DNA of 64,000 bases from assembly GCF_000063545.1 (NCBI RefSeq), contig NC_009488.1, positions 62,001 to 126,000 on the forward strand. Reading direction: 5' to 3'. Under the pieces are notes generated by a model that did not search any database, had not been told where the DNA came from, and was given only the letters and a program-made list of their open reading frames with translations. Shown one piece after another: positions 9,247 to 16,744 of this stretch (positions are counted from its first letter, which is position 1; each line of letters begins with the position of its first letter). This DNA comes from Orientia tsutsugamushi str. Boryong (GTDB lineage: Bacteria > Pseudomonadota > Alphaproteobacteria > Rickettsiales > Rickettsiaceae). The position numbers and the translations under genes were made by a program.

Positions 9247-10153
9247 AGACTTCTTTCGAAACTATACAATGATGTAAAATGGTGTTATAAAAATCTGATT
9301 TGAAGTAATAATGAAATTAGATCAGATTAAAGAGTTAAAGGATGAAAAATTTCGTCGATTAACAGTAGTAAGGAAGGGAACATTCTCAAAGATGGTGGAT
9401 ATTTTGAGGAAAGCTGATGGTGTTAAGAAATCAAAAGGAGGGCGTAAAAATAAGCTCAATTTGGAGGAACAGTTATTGATGGCCTTAGAATACCTTAGAG
9501 AATACCGTACTTATTTTCATATAGGTCAGAACTATGGGATTAGTGAAAGTTCAGCATATAAGGCTGTAAAATGGGTAGAAGACACCTTAGTTAAACACCC
9601 AAACTTTGCTCTTCCAGGTCGTAAAGCTCTAATGAATAGCGATATGAATTATGAAGTAGTCTTGATTGATGCTACTGAGAGTCCAATAGAAAGACCCAAA
9701 AAAAACAAAAATTCTATTATTCAGGAAAGAAGAAAAGGCATACACTAAAGACTCAAATAGTGGTAGACAAGAAAACACACCAAGTAATATGTACAGATTT
9801 TTCTAACGGTAAAAAACATGACTTTAGATTATTTAAGGAATCCAAAATTCTTATCCATCCTAAGATTAAAGCGATTACTGATACAGGATATCAAGGTATA
9901 CAAAAAATTCACAATAATTCTGCATTACCAAAGAAAAAAAGCAAGAAAAATCCTTTAACTAAAAATGATAAAAAGAATAATCGTAGGTTAGCAGGAGAAA
10001 GAGTTGTCAATGAAAACGTTATTGGTATGCTAAAACGGTTCAAAATTATTGCTGACAAATATCGAAATAGACGTAAAAGATTTGGTCTTAGATTTAATTT
10101 GATCTCTGGCATTTATAATTTTGAACTACCTTAACCAGTTTCGAAAGAGGTCT
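9247..10153 (+). mobile_element. IS5-family insertion sequence, copy A (907 bp)
   Basis: The ends are imperfect inverted repeats, AGACTTCTTTCGAAACT at the left and AGACCTCTTTCGAAACT (as reverse complement) at the right. The element interrupts traD. The uninterrupted sequence at about 51523 shows that ATT was duplicated, giving a 3-bp target repeat. Two overlapping frames encode one DDE transposase. The same element recurs at 35983 and 62202, in decayed form at 42908 and 57358, and as three MITEs. Confidence 0.9.
9311..10134 (+). CDS. IS5-family transposase, two frames joined by -1 frameshifting
   Basis: The first frame (9311-9748, 145 aa) has a helix-turn-helix (YGISESSAYKAVKWVED) and the first catalytic Asp in VVLIDATESPIERP. 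The second frame (to 10134) has the second Asp in ITDTGYQGI and the catalytic Glu in RVVNENVIGMLKRF, then an Arg-rich end. In phase, the first frame contains A-AAA-AAC (about 9698-9704), a classic slippery heptamer. A -1 slip there gives KKQKFYYSGKKKRHTLKTQIVVD and links the motifs in one product. This matches the frameshift-expressed subgroups of the IS5 family. Catalytic residues look intact. Confidence 0.85.
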
Positions 10154-10911
10154 ATTATAAGCGAAAGCGCGCCTGAAACTTCTGCGGGAATTCAATCTAC
10201 TCTTGGAAAGAATATTACTTCGCTACAATATTTAAAGCCTGGAGGTAATTTTAGCATCAAGGAATGGTTTAGTAATTCTGCTGAAACTGGGATGGCTATT
10301 TATCACAGCTACTCCAAGTCAAAGAGCTACTTTACAGCCACTTATTTCAGCATGGATAAGTATAGCTATCAAAGCTTTGATGTGTAGAAATCCTAATCAT
10401 GATAACAAAAACATATGGTTTATACTTGATGAACTGCCAGCTCTACAAAAAGTTTCATCTTTACCAGTTGCTTTAGCTGAAAGTAGAAAGTATGGAGGCT
10501 GCTTTGTTGCTGGGTTGCAGAACATTCATCAATTAGAAGCAATATATGGTTCTGCTGAATGTGCTTCTATGCTTGATTTGTTTAATAGTAAATTTATTTT
10601 TCGAGTTAGCGATCAGGTTACAGCTTATAAATCAGCATTAACACTAGGTGAGCAAGAGATAATTGAAACTCAAGAAAACTTGTCATATGGATCAAATACT
10701 ATGCGAGATGGAGTAAATATGAATAATGTTGAGCGTAAAAAGCTTTTAGTTATGCCATCTGAAATTATGAATCTACCAGACCTTACATGTTATGTAAAGC
10801 TTGTTGGTAACTTTCCCATCACAAAACTAACTATGAAGCTACAAAACTTAAATATAGCATATGTTTGGGGATATACATTGCTCAAAAAACTTAAGTTAGT
10901 GAATTATTAAT

Positions 10912-11979
10912 TCAAGAATTATCCATGCTAACTTTTAAATTAACCACTTCTTCGTTTGATAACCCAGTATTTTCAGCAATAAATTCAACTGAAAAGCCAG
11001 CTTTTAATAAGTTCCTTGCAAGCCCTTGTGCAGCTTCAGCTCTGCCTTTAGTCTCACCAATCTCTATACCTTCAGCTCTGCCTTCAGCTCTGCCTTCAGC
11101 TCTGCCTTCAGCTCTGCCTTCAGCTCTGCCTTCAGCTCTGCCTTCAGCTCTGCCTTCAGCTCTGCCTTCAGCTCTGCCTTTAGCTTTGCCTTCATCAATA
11201 TATTGTGCAGCAATTGTTCCCATAATCCTATCTCTATCCTCAATTGATAAATTTTCGTCCAGTAATTGTTTTAACCTAGGTTGTTCATTTTGACTAACCT
11301 TACTTATAGTATAATACAATAACGATCTTATGTAAAGAAAGCCCTCTTCTTTATCTTTTTGTACTATTTCTTGTAGTGTATTAAAGAATTTCGCCCATAG
11401 CTCTATTATATCAGGTTGATTATGAATATACTTCATAAAATGAACTAGTGCAGCAGTTGCTTTTCTTTTTATTTCACTATCTGGCATTGCTTGCCAATCG
11501 ATTAATAAGTATTCAGAGCCCATCAACTCTTTAGCTAATTTAGGATCATCAAACAGTTCCCATAAGCTTCTCGGAGCATTAAATCGGTCAGCTCCATGAT
11601 ATACTACAATTGGTACAACAATTGGTAATTTTCCACGTTCTTTTTTACGCTTTTTAAGTCCTTTTTTATGCCTTTTTAATATTGATAATGTGTATTGCCA
11701 TAATTTGAACGCAATCCAATAATCAGATCTTAATTCTGCCTCGATAAGCACATATATAAATGCATCATTATTATTTTTTGTTTTAACTGAAAATAGTACG
11801 TCACACATACTACGGCGTAGATTTGCTTCGACAAATGATTCTTGCTCAACTTTTATAGTATTTAAATCTAGTACGTTTTTAACTTCATTTGGTAAAAAGT
11901 CATTTATAAAATCCAGAGCTGCTTTTGGTTCATTCATTAAATCTTTAAATAGCCCATCATGTTTTAAATTTTCAGACAT
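10912..11979 (-). CDS. Rpn-family recombination-promoting nuclease / PD-(D/E)XK putative transposase
   Basis: This is a 355-residue protein. Residues 1-230 match the Rpn (transposase_31) family: HDGLFKDLMNEPKAALDFINDFLP at the N-terminus, then the nuclease core with CDVLFSV and FIYVLIEAELRSDYWIAFKLWQY. These resemble the D...ExK pattern, with E-AEL in place of a clear ExK. Residues about 275-320 are nine Gly-Arg-Ala-Glu repeats encoded by a 12-bp tandem repeat. The C-terminal ~35 residues (ARNLLKAGFSVEFIAENTGLSNEEVVNL) form a typical helical tail. Family members are DNA endonucleases that raise RecA-independent recombination. A shortened tail copy follows traD copy 2 at 52279-52517, so both tra blocks ended with this gene. 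Confidence 0.85.
   Translation of the reverse strand: MSENLKHDGLFKDLMNEPKAALDFINDFLPNEVKNVLDLNTIKVEQESFVEANLRRSMCDVLFSVKTKNNNDAFIYVLIEAELRSDYWIAFKLWQYTLSILKRHKKGLKKRKKERGKLPIVVPIVVYHGADRFNAPRSLWELFDDPKLAKELMGSEYLLIDWQAMPDSEIKRKATAALVHFMKYIHNQPDIIELWAKFFNTLQEIVQKDKEEGFLYIRSLLYYTISKVSQNEQPRLKQLLDENLSIEDRDRIMGTIAAQYIDEGKAKGRAEGRAEGRAEGRAEGRAEGRAEGRAEGRAEGRAEGIEIGETKGRAEAAQGLARNLLKAGFSVEFIAENTGLSNEEVVNLKVSMDNS
11070..11190. repeat. 12-bp tandem repeat, about nine units
   Basis: The unit CTGCCTTCAGCT is repeated almost perfectly, with one or two variant units at the right edge (TTTAGCTTTG). On the minus strand it encodes Gly-Arg-Ala-Glu repeats in the Rpn protein. As a multiple of three it can change copy number without shifting the frame. 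The shortened copy at about 52430 retains only about one unit. Confidence 0.95.
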
Positions 11980-12068
11980 AATCTTGGTTGTATATTAGTT
12001 TGTATTGATTCATTTTTTTCAGTAAGTTTTCTTATTTCAGGGCTGATAATATTTCTAACAGCATATAA
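11980..12068. other. Upstream region of the Rpn gene and doubtful small membrane frame
   Basis: A minus-strand frame of 71 codons (11964-12179) encodes one strongly hydrophobic segment. Its first ~35 codons lie inside the left end of the IS110 element and the rest in this spacer. A similar hydrophobic frame occurs at the other IS110 copy near 56970-57070. I regard it as probably a by-product of the AT-rich IS end, not a gene. Confidence 0.35.
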
Positions 12069-12291
12069 TCCTTGTATGATGAAAATAAGTGAAATTGCAA
12101 TAAAATAAAAGATTATAGCAATAGCACAAAAGAAAGCTAGTATACAGTATGTGTCCTTAGGCTGGTAGTCTGTACTCAAGATAAGTAACTAGCTTTTTTG
12201 AATAACTAAAAAAACCGAACGGTATTCTTAGGCTAAAAAGCCTGTATTTACAAGGTTGGTTTTGAGATATTTAACATAAAATTTGGTGATT
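12069..12291 (+). ncRNA. Candidate IS110 left-end bridge RNA region
   Basis: This is a non-coding left end of about 220 bp before the transposase ATG, conserved in the copy at 56840-57059. Two short hairpins keep their pairing while bases differ: AGGCTggtAGTCT here against AGGCTaatAGCCT, and AGGCTaaaaAGCCT against AGGCaaaaaaGCCT. A stretch of about 25 bases (12151-12180) differs strongly while both flanks are conserved. In the IS110 family this region is known to encode the RNA that pairs with donor and target DNA. The ncRNA itself is inferred and its ends are unknown. Confidence 0.4.
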
Positions 12292-13254
12292 ATGAATAGT
12301 ATAATTATAGGAATTGACGTTTCTAAACAGACGTTTGATGCAGCTGTGTTAATTAATAATAAAGTTCAAACAAGAAAATTTAATAATAATTCTGAAGGAT
12401 TTAACAAATTAGTAACATGGTTAAAAAGCAGAGGAACTGGACATGTTTGTATGGAAGCAACAGGTATCTACTGGAAAAGCTTAGCGAAATATCTGTACGA
12501 TTATGGCTATAAAGTGAGCGTAGTAAATCCTGCACGTATTAAAGGTTTTGCAATAAGTAAACTTAGTCGTACAAAAACAGATAAAGCAGACAGTGTATTA
12601 ATCGCAGATTTTTGCAAAGCAATGAAACCGGAAGCATGGTATCCACAGCCGCCTTATATTCAAGAACTACAGCAGCTAGTTAATCGCTTGAATGTTTTAA
12701 TTAATCATAAAACACAAGAAACAAATAGATTAGAAGGAGCTTCTAAAGCAATTGCTAATAATATTCAAATGCACATTGAATTTCTTGAAACGCAAGTTAA
12801 AGAAATTGAACAACTAATCAATGCCCATATTAAAAATAACAAAGATTTTCACGATAAAGCTATGTTGCTTGAGTCAATACCAGGTATAGGAGCAAAAACA
12901 CAAGCTATAGTTCTTGCTTTTTTTGCAGATATTGAGAAATTTAGTTCTGCTAAACAAGTTGTAGCTTTTGTAGGTCTTAATCCTAAGCATCGTCAATCTG
13001 GTAGTTCTGTGCGTGGTGTCAGTAGAATCTCTAGAACTGGTAATTCAGATCTACGTAAGGCTTTTTATATGCCTGCTATGTCTGCTTTAAGACATAATTG
13101 TATTATCAAGCAATTTTCTCAACGTTTATCTGATAGTGGTAAACCCAAAATGCTTATCCTTATTGCTGCTATGCGTAAGTTATTACATATTATTTATGGT
13201 GTTTTAAAGCATAATTCTCCTTTTAATCCTAATGTTTCAATCTATCAGAAATAA
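12292..13254 (+). CDS. IS110-family DEDD transposase/recombinase
   Basis: From ATG 12292 the protein begins MNSIIIGIDVSKQTFDAAV, the RuvC-like DEDD domain with Asp in GIDVSK. It continues with CMEATGIYWKSL and RTKTDKADSVLIADF. A coiled linker (about 125-195) is followed by the C-terminal domain with the helix-hairpin-helix SIPGIGAKTQAIVL. The serine-bearing segment SRTGNSDLRKAFYMPA is also present, matching the catalytic Ser of IS110 recombinases. Length (320 aa) and motifs look complete. An earlier in-frame GTG at 12283 is less likely, since the ATG follows the conserved left end directly. Confidence 0.9.
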   Translation: MNSIIIGIDVSKQTFDAAVLINNKVQTRKFNNNSEGFNKLVTWLKSRGTGHVCMEATGIYWKSLAKYLYDYGYKVSVVNPARIKGFAISKLSRTKTDKADSVLIADFCKAMKPEAWYPQPPYIQELQQLVNRLNVLINHKTQETNRLEGASKAIANNIQMHIEFLETQVKEIEQLINAHIKNNKDFHDKAMLLESIPGIGAKTQAIVLAFFADIEKFSSAKQVVAFVGLNPKHRQSGSSVRGVSRISRTGNSDLRKAFYMPAMSALRHNCIIKQFSQRLSDSGKPKMLILIAAMRKLLHIIYGVLKHNSPFNPNVSIYQK

Positions 13255-13298
13255 TAATTTTATAAAAAAGATGTAATTTTTTATAAAATTATTATTTC
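13248..13298. repeat. Perfect 22-bp palindrome at the IS110 right end
   Basis: Arms GAAATAATAATTTTATAAAA(AA) pair exactly around a 7-base loop (GATGTAA). The transposase stop codon lies inside the left arm. The hairpin recurs at 16672-16722 and 55969-56015, each time next to IS110 3' sequence. It may act as a terminator or as part of the element end. Confidence 0.85.
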
Positions 13299-13322
13299 TT
13301 TTCTTGATTCTTATCACGGTAT

Positions 13323-13941
13323 CTGAATGGATATTGGAAGCAGACATAAAAGGTTGCTTTAATAACATAAACCATGAATGGTTGCTGAACAATATTCCTA
13401 TGAATAAAACTATTCTGCAGAAATTCCTTAAAACCAAATACTTGGAAACTGGTAAGACTTATTCAATCAAATCAGGTACTCCACAAGGTAGAATAATTTC
13501 ACCCTTACTTGCGAATATGGCATTAGATTTACTAGGAAGATTATTGTTGGAAAAGTTTCAGATGAAGATAGCCTCAAGAAAACCAACTCTCAAAGTCAAT
13601 TATATAAGGTATGCTGATGATTTTGTTATTACTGGACGATCAAAAGAACAATTAGAAAGTCTTGTATTACCGATAGTTAAACAGTTCCTTCTAGAACTGG
13701 TAAGCTTTTAATTAAGCCATCTAAAGCGAGTTTGCAAACTGTCATAAGAAAAATTGTAAAAGATAACAAAATGTCTACTCAAGCAGCACTTATTATGATG
13801 CATAATCCAATTATTAAAGGTTGGGACAACATATCACAGACATATAATAGATTAGAAGGAGCGTTTAAAGCAATTGCTAATAAAGAGATTAGGATAAGTA
13901 AAAGTATGAAAGGCATAATGCAAAAGGCCTGCAAATGCTAG
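13323..13941 (+). pseudogene. Group II intron reverse transcriptase/maturase remnant
   Basis: The first frame (to 13711) starts mid-protein with WILEADIKGCFNNINHEWLL and has GTPQGRIISPLLANMALD and the catalytic YADD box (NYIRYADDFVI), followed by a frame break. The second frame (13732-13941) holds the maturase X-domain end NPIIKGWDNISQTYNR. It then runs into a scrap of IS110 transposase (RLEGAFKAIAN) and a short dispersed repeat. The N-terminal reverse transcriptase blocks are absent because the IS110 element lies upstream. This is a different intron type from the one at 33594-35536 (YADD against YCDD). Confidence 0.8.
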
Positions 13942-14111
13942 GATATTTTAAGAATGTAATCGCTCTTTGAATAAAAACTATTATAAAGTTTTGTTATAGA
14001 AGAGCTCCTATTCAAGTTTTTAATGATAGTAAGAAATTAGTTGTTGTAATGAATAATAAAACCTTGTACGTTAGAATACTAAATTCACAATTATAGTGAG
14101 GTGGATACATT

Positions 14112-16367
14112 ATGCGCAACAGTGATGACAGTGATATTGAGTCAAGTATAAATTCAGGAAGTAGTAGCGATTCAGGTAATAGTAGTGATAGTAGTGATAG
14201 TGATGATAGTATATTTGATTTAATACGCTATTGTCGTGATATTCATGATATTGAAAACTTGGTATCTAGGATTCATATTGATCCAGAGAGCCCAACAAGG
14301 ATAACCGAGAGTGGTCGCACTACAATACATGCCGCAATAGCGTGTATAGATTCGCAATACTTGCCAGTAGTATTGTATCTCCTAATTAGAGCTGGTGTGC
14401 CTGTTAATGTTATGAGTAGGTATTCTTCTAATACGGCTGCACATATGTTGTCAGATAGTGGAGATGTGCACCTTACCTCTGCGAGAACATTACTCACGAG
14501 TGGGACAGATGTTGATATTAATATTCGGAACAACAATGGAGATACACCGCTGCATAATGCGTTACGGAATGGCGCTCCTAAAATTGCGCTTTTGTGGATA
14601 AACAGCGGTGCTAATGTAAATATTCTAAACAACAGTTCTTTGCTACCAACGCACTATGTGCAATCTCCAGATGTTATGAGGGTTTTAATCGATCATGGCG
14701 CAAACATAAAAGGACAGCTGATAAAAGGGAAGCTGGATACACCTCTGTGTCGTGCAATAATTTGTGACTATGTTGACGTAGTTGTCGAATTACTGAGAAA
14801 TGTAAATCTGCTTGATTACACAGACGACGAAGCAGATTATCATGTAAAGTTAGCACAGTCGTACGAAGGTCGTGATACTGAAATACCGAAATTATTACGT
14901 GTTGCAGGACTGGATCGATCACCGGCGCCCTTATTCCAATTGTCAAATAAATGGCCTTTGCACGATGCAATACAAACTGGATCTATTGATAGCTTTATTG
15001 AATTGTTAGCTGCAAGAGACACATATAATATAAATCCTAATCAATTAAATGGTCATAAATGCTCTCCTATGCGTCTAGTATTGGAAACGAAAGATATAAA
15101 AGACATAAAAGACATAAATCAAGAATACACAGATCAAGCCTTCATGCTGAGAGCATTAATTGTAGCTAGAGCTAATGTCAATGAGACATCATATGAAGAT
15201 GGAAGCCTACTACGTACTGCTATATGTAAACGTAATCCCAAAATAGCCAGTATATTAATTGCGGCTGGAGCATCAGTTACCAATGAAGATTCGTGTGAAG
15301 AAGATAATGACTTAGAATTAATGATGGCATCAGGCGACTATGATATGTCTGTATTCGACCGCAATATTAGTATTAGTAATCCACAAGCAAGGCTTATGGA
15401 GGCTGTAGAATCTGGGAACATACTCAATATTGAATATCTCATAACATGCCATCATGCTGATGTTAATGTATACGATGAATCAGATATACCAGTGATTTTT
15501 GCTGCTGCAAAATCTGGTGTATTTGAAGTAGTAAAACACTTGGTGTTATCACGTCATGCAAACCTAGATGTAAGAACTAATGATGGGCAAACAGCATTGC
15601 ATTACGCAGTTTTGCCTCCTATGTTCGAAAAGTATGGCGTGCAAGGTAAATTAAAAACAATCACTTTCTTAAGTCATTATATTGATGTAAACTCTGTAGA
15701 TGGTGGTGGATATACTCCATTACATAAAGCTATACAATGGTGTTTCAATGAAGCAGTAGATCTATTGATAGAAGAGCTAGGCGCAGATGTGAATCAGGCA
15801 GTTATTGGAAGAACAGAAATTACAGAGCAGATGATAACAGATGCGGTGTTAACCAATGACAGAACGTCAATAGCTGAACTGACAGCAACAAGTGATCGTG
15901 AACATACACAATATACACCTTTGCATATTGCTGCTGCATTTAAAAATTGCAATGTCATGCATGTGTTAGTTGAGAATGGGGCAATTCGTTCTGCAGTTAA
16001 TCGTATTGGGGAAACAGCCATGCATATATCAGCTGGTGTTTCAGATATTGATTCAATGATTACATTAATTAAATTAGAAGCAAGTTACATCATACAAAAT
16101 AAACTTAATGGCAGTACTCCAATACATATTATTGCAATGCTAGGATCGCTTAACCGCCTCTTGCAAAAGCTTGACAGTAATAATGATATCCTACAAAATG
16201 TTCCAACTAACAATGCTGGTAAAATTCCGGAGGAATATATGGCCATGTGGCCAGAGCAACTGCCGCCTGATGATGAGAGCACAGAAGCAAGTCTTAGCAG
16301 CGATGACGACGACGTTGGTTGCGACTTCGGTGGCGCAATGGAGCATGAACAGCATTATAATAGCTGA
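14112..16367 (+). CDS. Large ankyrin repeat protein (751 aa)
   Basis: The N-terminal ~35 residues are a Ser/Asp/Gly low-complexity stretch. Residues about 65-700 carry a dozen or more ankyrin repeats in three clusters; clear ones include DTPLHNALRNGAPKIALLWINSGANVN, TALHYAVLPPM and TPLHIAAAFKNCNVMHVLVENGA. The C-terminus is acidic (SSDDDDVGCDF). I see no F-box-like terminus, unlike the ankyrin protein at 5088. A GTGAGGTGG stretch precedes the ATG. Orientia ankyrin proteins are commonly secreted to the host cell; that role is inferred here. The frame is intact in a neighbourhood of broken genes, which suggests selection or recent arrival. Confidence 0.85.
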   Translation: MRNSDDSDIESSINSGSSSDSGNSSDSSDSDDSIFDLIRYCRDIHDIENLVSRIHIDPESPTRITESGRTTIHAAIACIDSQYLPVVLYLLIRAGVPVNVMSRYSSNTAAHMLSDSGDVHLTSARTLLTSGTDVDINIRNNNGDTPLHNALRNGAPKIALLWINSGANVNILNNSSLLPTHYVQSPDVMRVLIDHGANIKGQLIKGKLDTPLCRAIICDYVDVVVELLRNVNLLDYTDDEADYHVKLAQSYEGRDTEIPKLLRVAGLDRSPAPLFQLSNKWPLHDAIQTGSIDSFIELLAARDTYNINPNQLNGHKCSPMRLVLETKDIKDIKDINQEYTDQAFMLRALIVARANVNETSYEDGSLLRTAICKRNPKIASILIAAGASVTNEDSCEEDNDLELMMASGDYDMSVFDRNISISNPQARLMEAVESGNILNIEYLITCHHADVNVYDESDIPVIFAAAKSGVFEVVKHLVLSRHANLDVRTNDGQTALHYAVLPPMFEKYGVQGKLKTITFLSHYIDVNSVDGGGYTPLHKAIQWCFNEAVDLLIEELGADVNQAVIGRTEITEQMITDAVLTNDRTSIAELTATSDREHTQYTPLHIAAAFKNCNVMHVLVENGAIRSAVNRIGETAMHISAGVSDIDSMITLIKLEASYIIQNKLNGSTPIHIIAMLGSLNRLLQKLDSNNDILQNVPTNNAGKIPEEYMAMWPEQLPPDDESTEASLSSDDDDVGCDFGGAMEHEQHYNS

Positions 16368-16469
16368 ACCAGTATAAAACCAGTTATGTTATATACTTTT
16401 CGAATAGAGTATCTATGTCACAGTGATATTTCATTTTTCTTGATTTAGCTTAAAAGCATTTTTTCAATT
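16368..16469. repeat. Dispersed repeat R1, copy 1
   Basis: The sequence CCAGTATAAAACCAGTTATG, then TATACTTTTCGAA, GTCACAGTGATATTTCA and CTTGATTTAGCTT recurs at 36975-37075 and 59515-59620, and in rearranged form at 55350-55430. It is non-coding. It may be the worn end of an insertion sequence. Confidence 0.75.
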
Positions 16470-16744
16470 CAGATCTACGTAAGGCTTTTTATATGCCTGC
16501 TATGTCTGCCTTAAGACATAATTGTATTATTAAGCAATTTTCTCAACGTTTATCTGATACTGGTAAACCCAAAATGCTTATCCTTATTGCTTCTATGCGT
16601 AAGTTACTACATATTATTTATGGCGTTTTGAAGAATAATTCTCCTTTTAATCCTAATGTTTCAATCCATCAGAAATAATAATTTTATAAAAACTTACATC
16701 TTTTTTATAAAATTATTATTTCTTTTCTTGATTTTTAACACGGT
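16470..16744 (+). mobile_element. IS110 right-end remnant
   Basis: The fragment begins within the transposase (SDLRKAFYMPAMSALRHN) and keeps the last ~65 codons to the stop at 16678. The conserved right-end hairpin (16672-16722) follows, with the terminal ACACGGTATC. It abuts the 3' end of the primase-like gene, whose last ~17 codons are read from this IS DNA. Confidence 0.9.

Larger units (their letters stand above)
9090..10910 (+). pseudogene. traD: traD copy 1, 5'-deleted, IS-interrupted, frameshifted
   Basis: This is the remnant of the F-type coupling ATPase, whose intact homologue is at 50524-52278. Sequence equivalent to the middle of the protein runs 9090-9246, is interrupted by the IS5-family element 9247-10153, and resumes at 10154 (IISESAPETSAGIQ). 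An extra G at about 10290 (ACTGGGATGG against ACTGGATGG in copy 2) shifts the frame. The C-terminal 177 residues (10377-10910) are again open and include the Walker B region IWFILDELPAL. Walker A is missing through the upstream deletion. Comparison with copy 2 gives the exact empty insertion site. Confidence 0.9.
12069..13322 (+). mobile_element. IS110-family insertion sequence (about 1.25 kb)
   Basis: The left limit is set by homology with the inverted copy near 57059, where similarity starts at TCCTTGTATGATG in both. The right limit is set by three copies (here, 16470-16744, 55946-56018) that share a hairpin and then end at ACGGTATC before unrelated DNA. There are no terminal inverted repeats, as usual for this family. 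The left non-coding part is about 220 bp and the right about 68 bp, which fits the IS110 group, whose bridge RNA comes from the left end. It is inserted next to or within a group II reverse transcriptase remnant. Confidence 0.75.

Noticed and set aside
11026-11293. Plus-strand frames of SALP/FSSA repeats
   Set aside because: They are readings of the 12-bp repeat antisense to the Rpn gene, with no start context or domain of their own.
11964-12179. Small hydrophobic membrane protein
   Set aside because: The frame crosses the IS110 left end into flanking DNA, and its hydrophobic part recurs only with the IS end, so it is probably not a gene.
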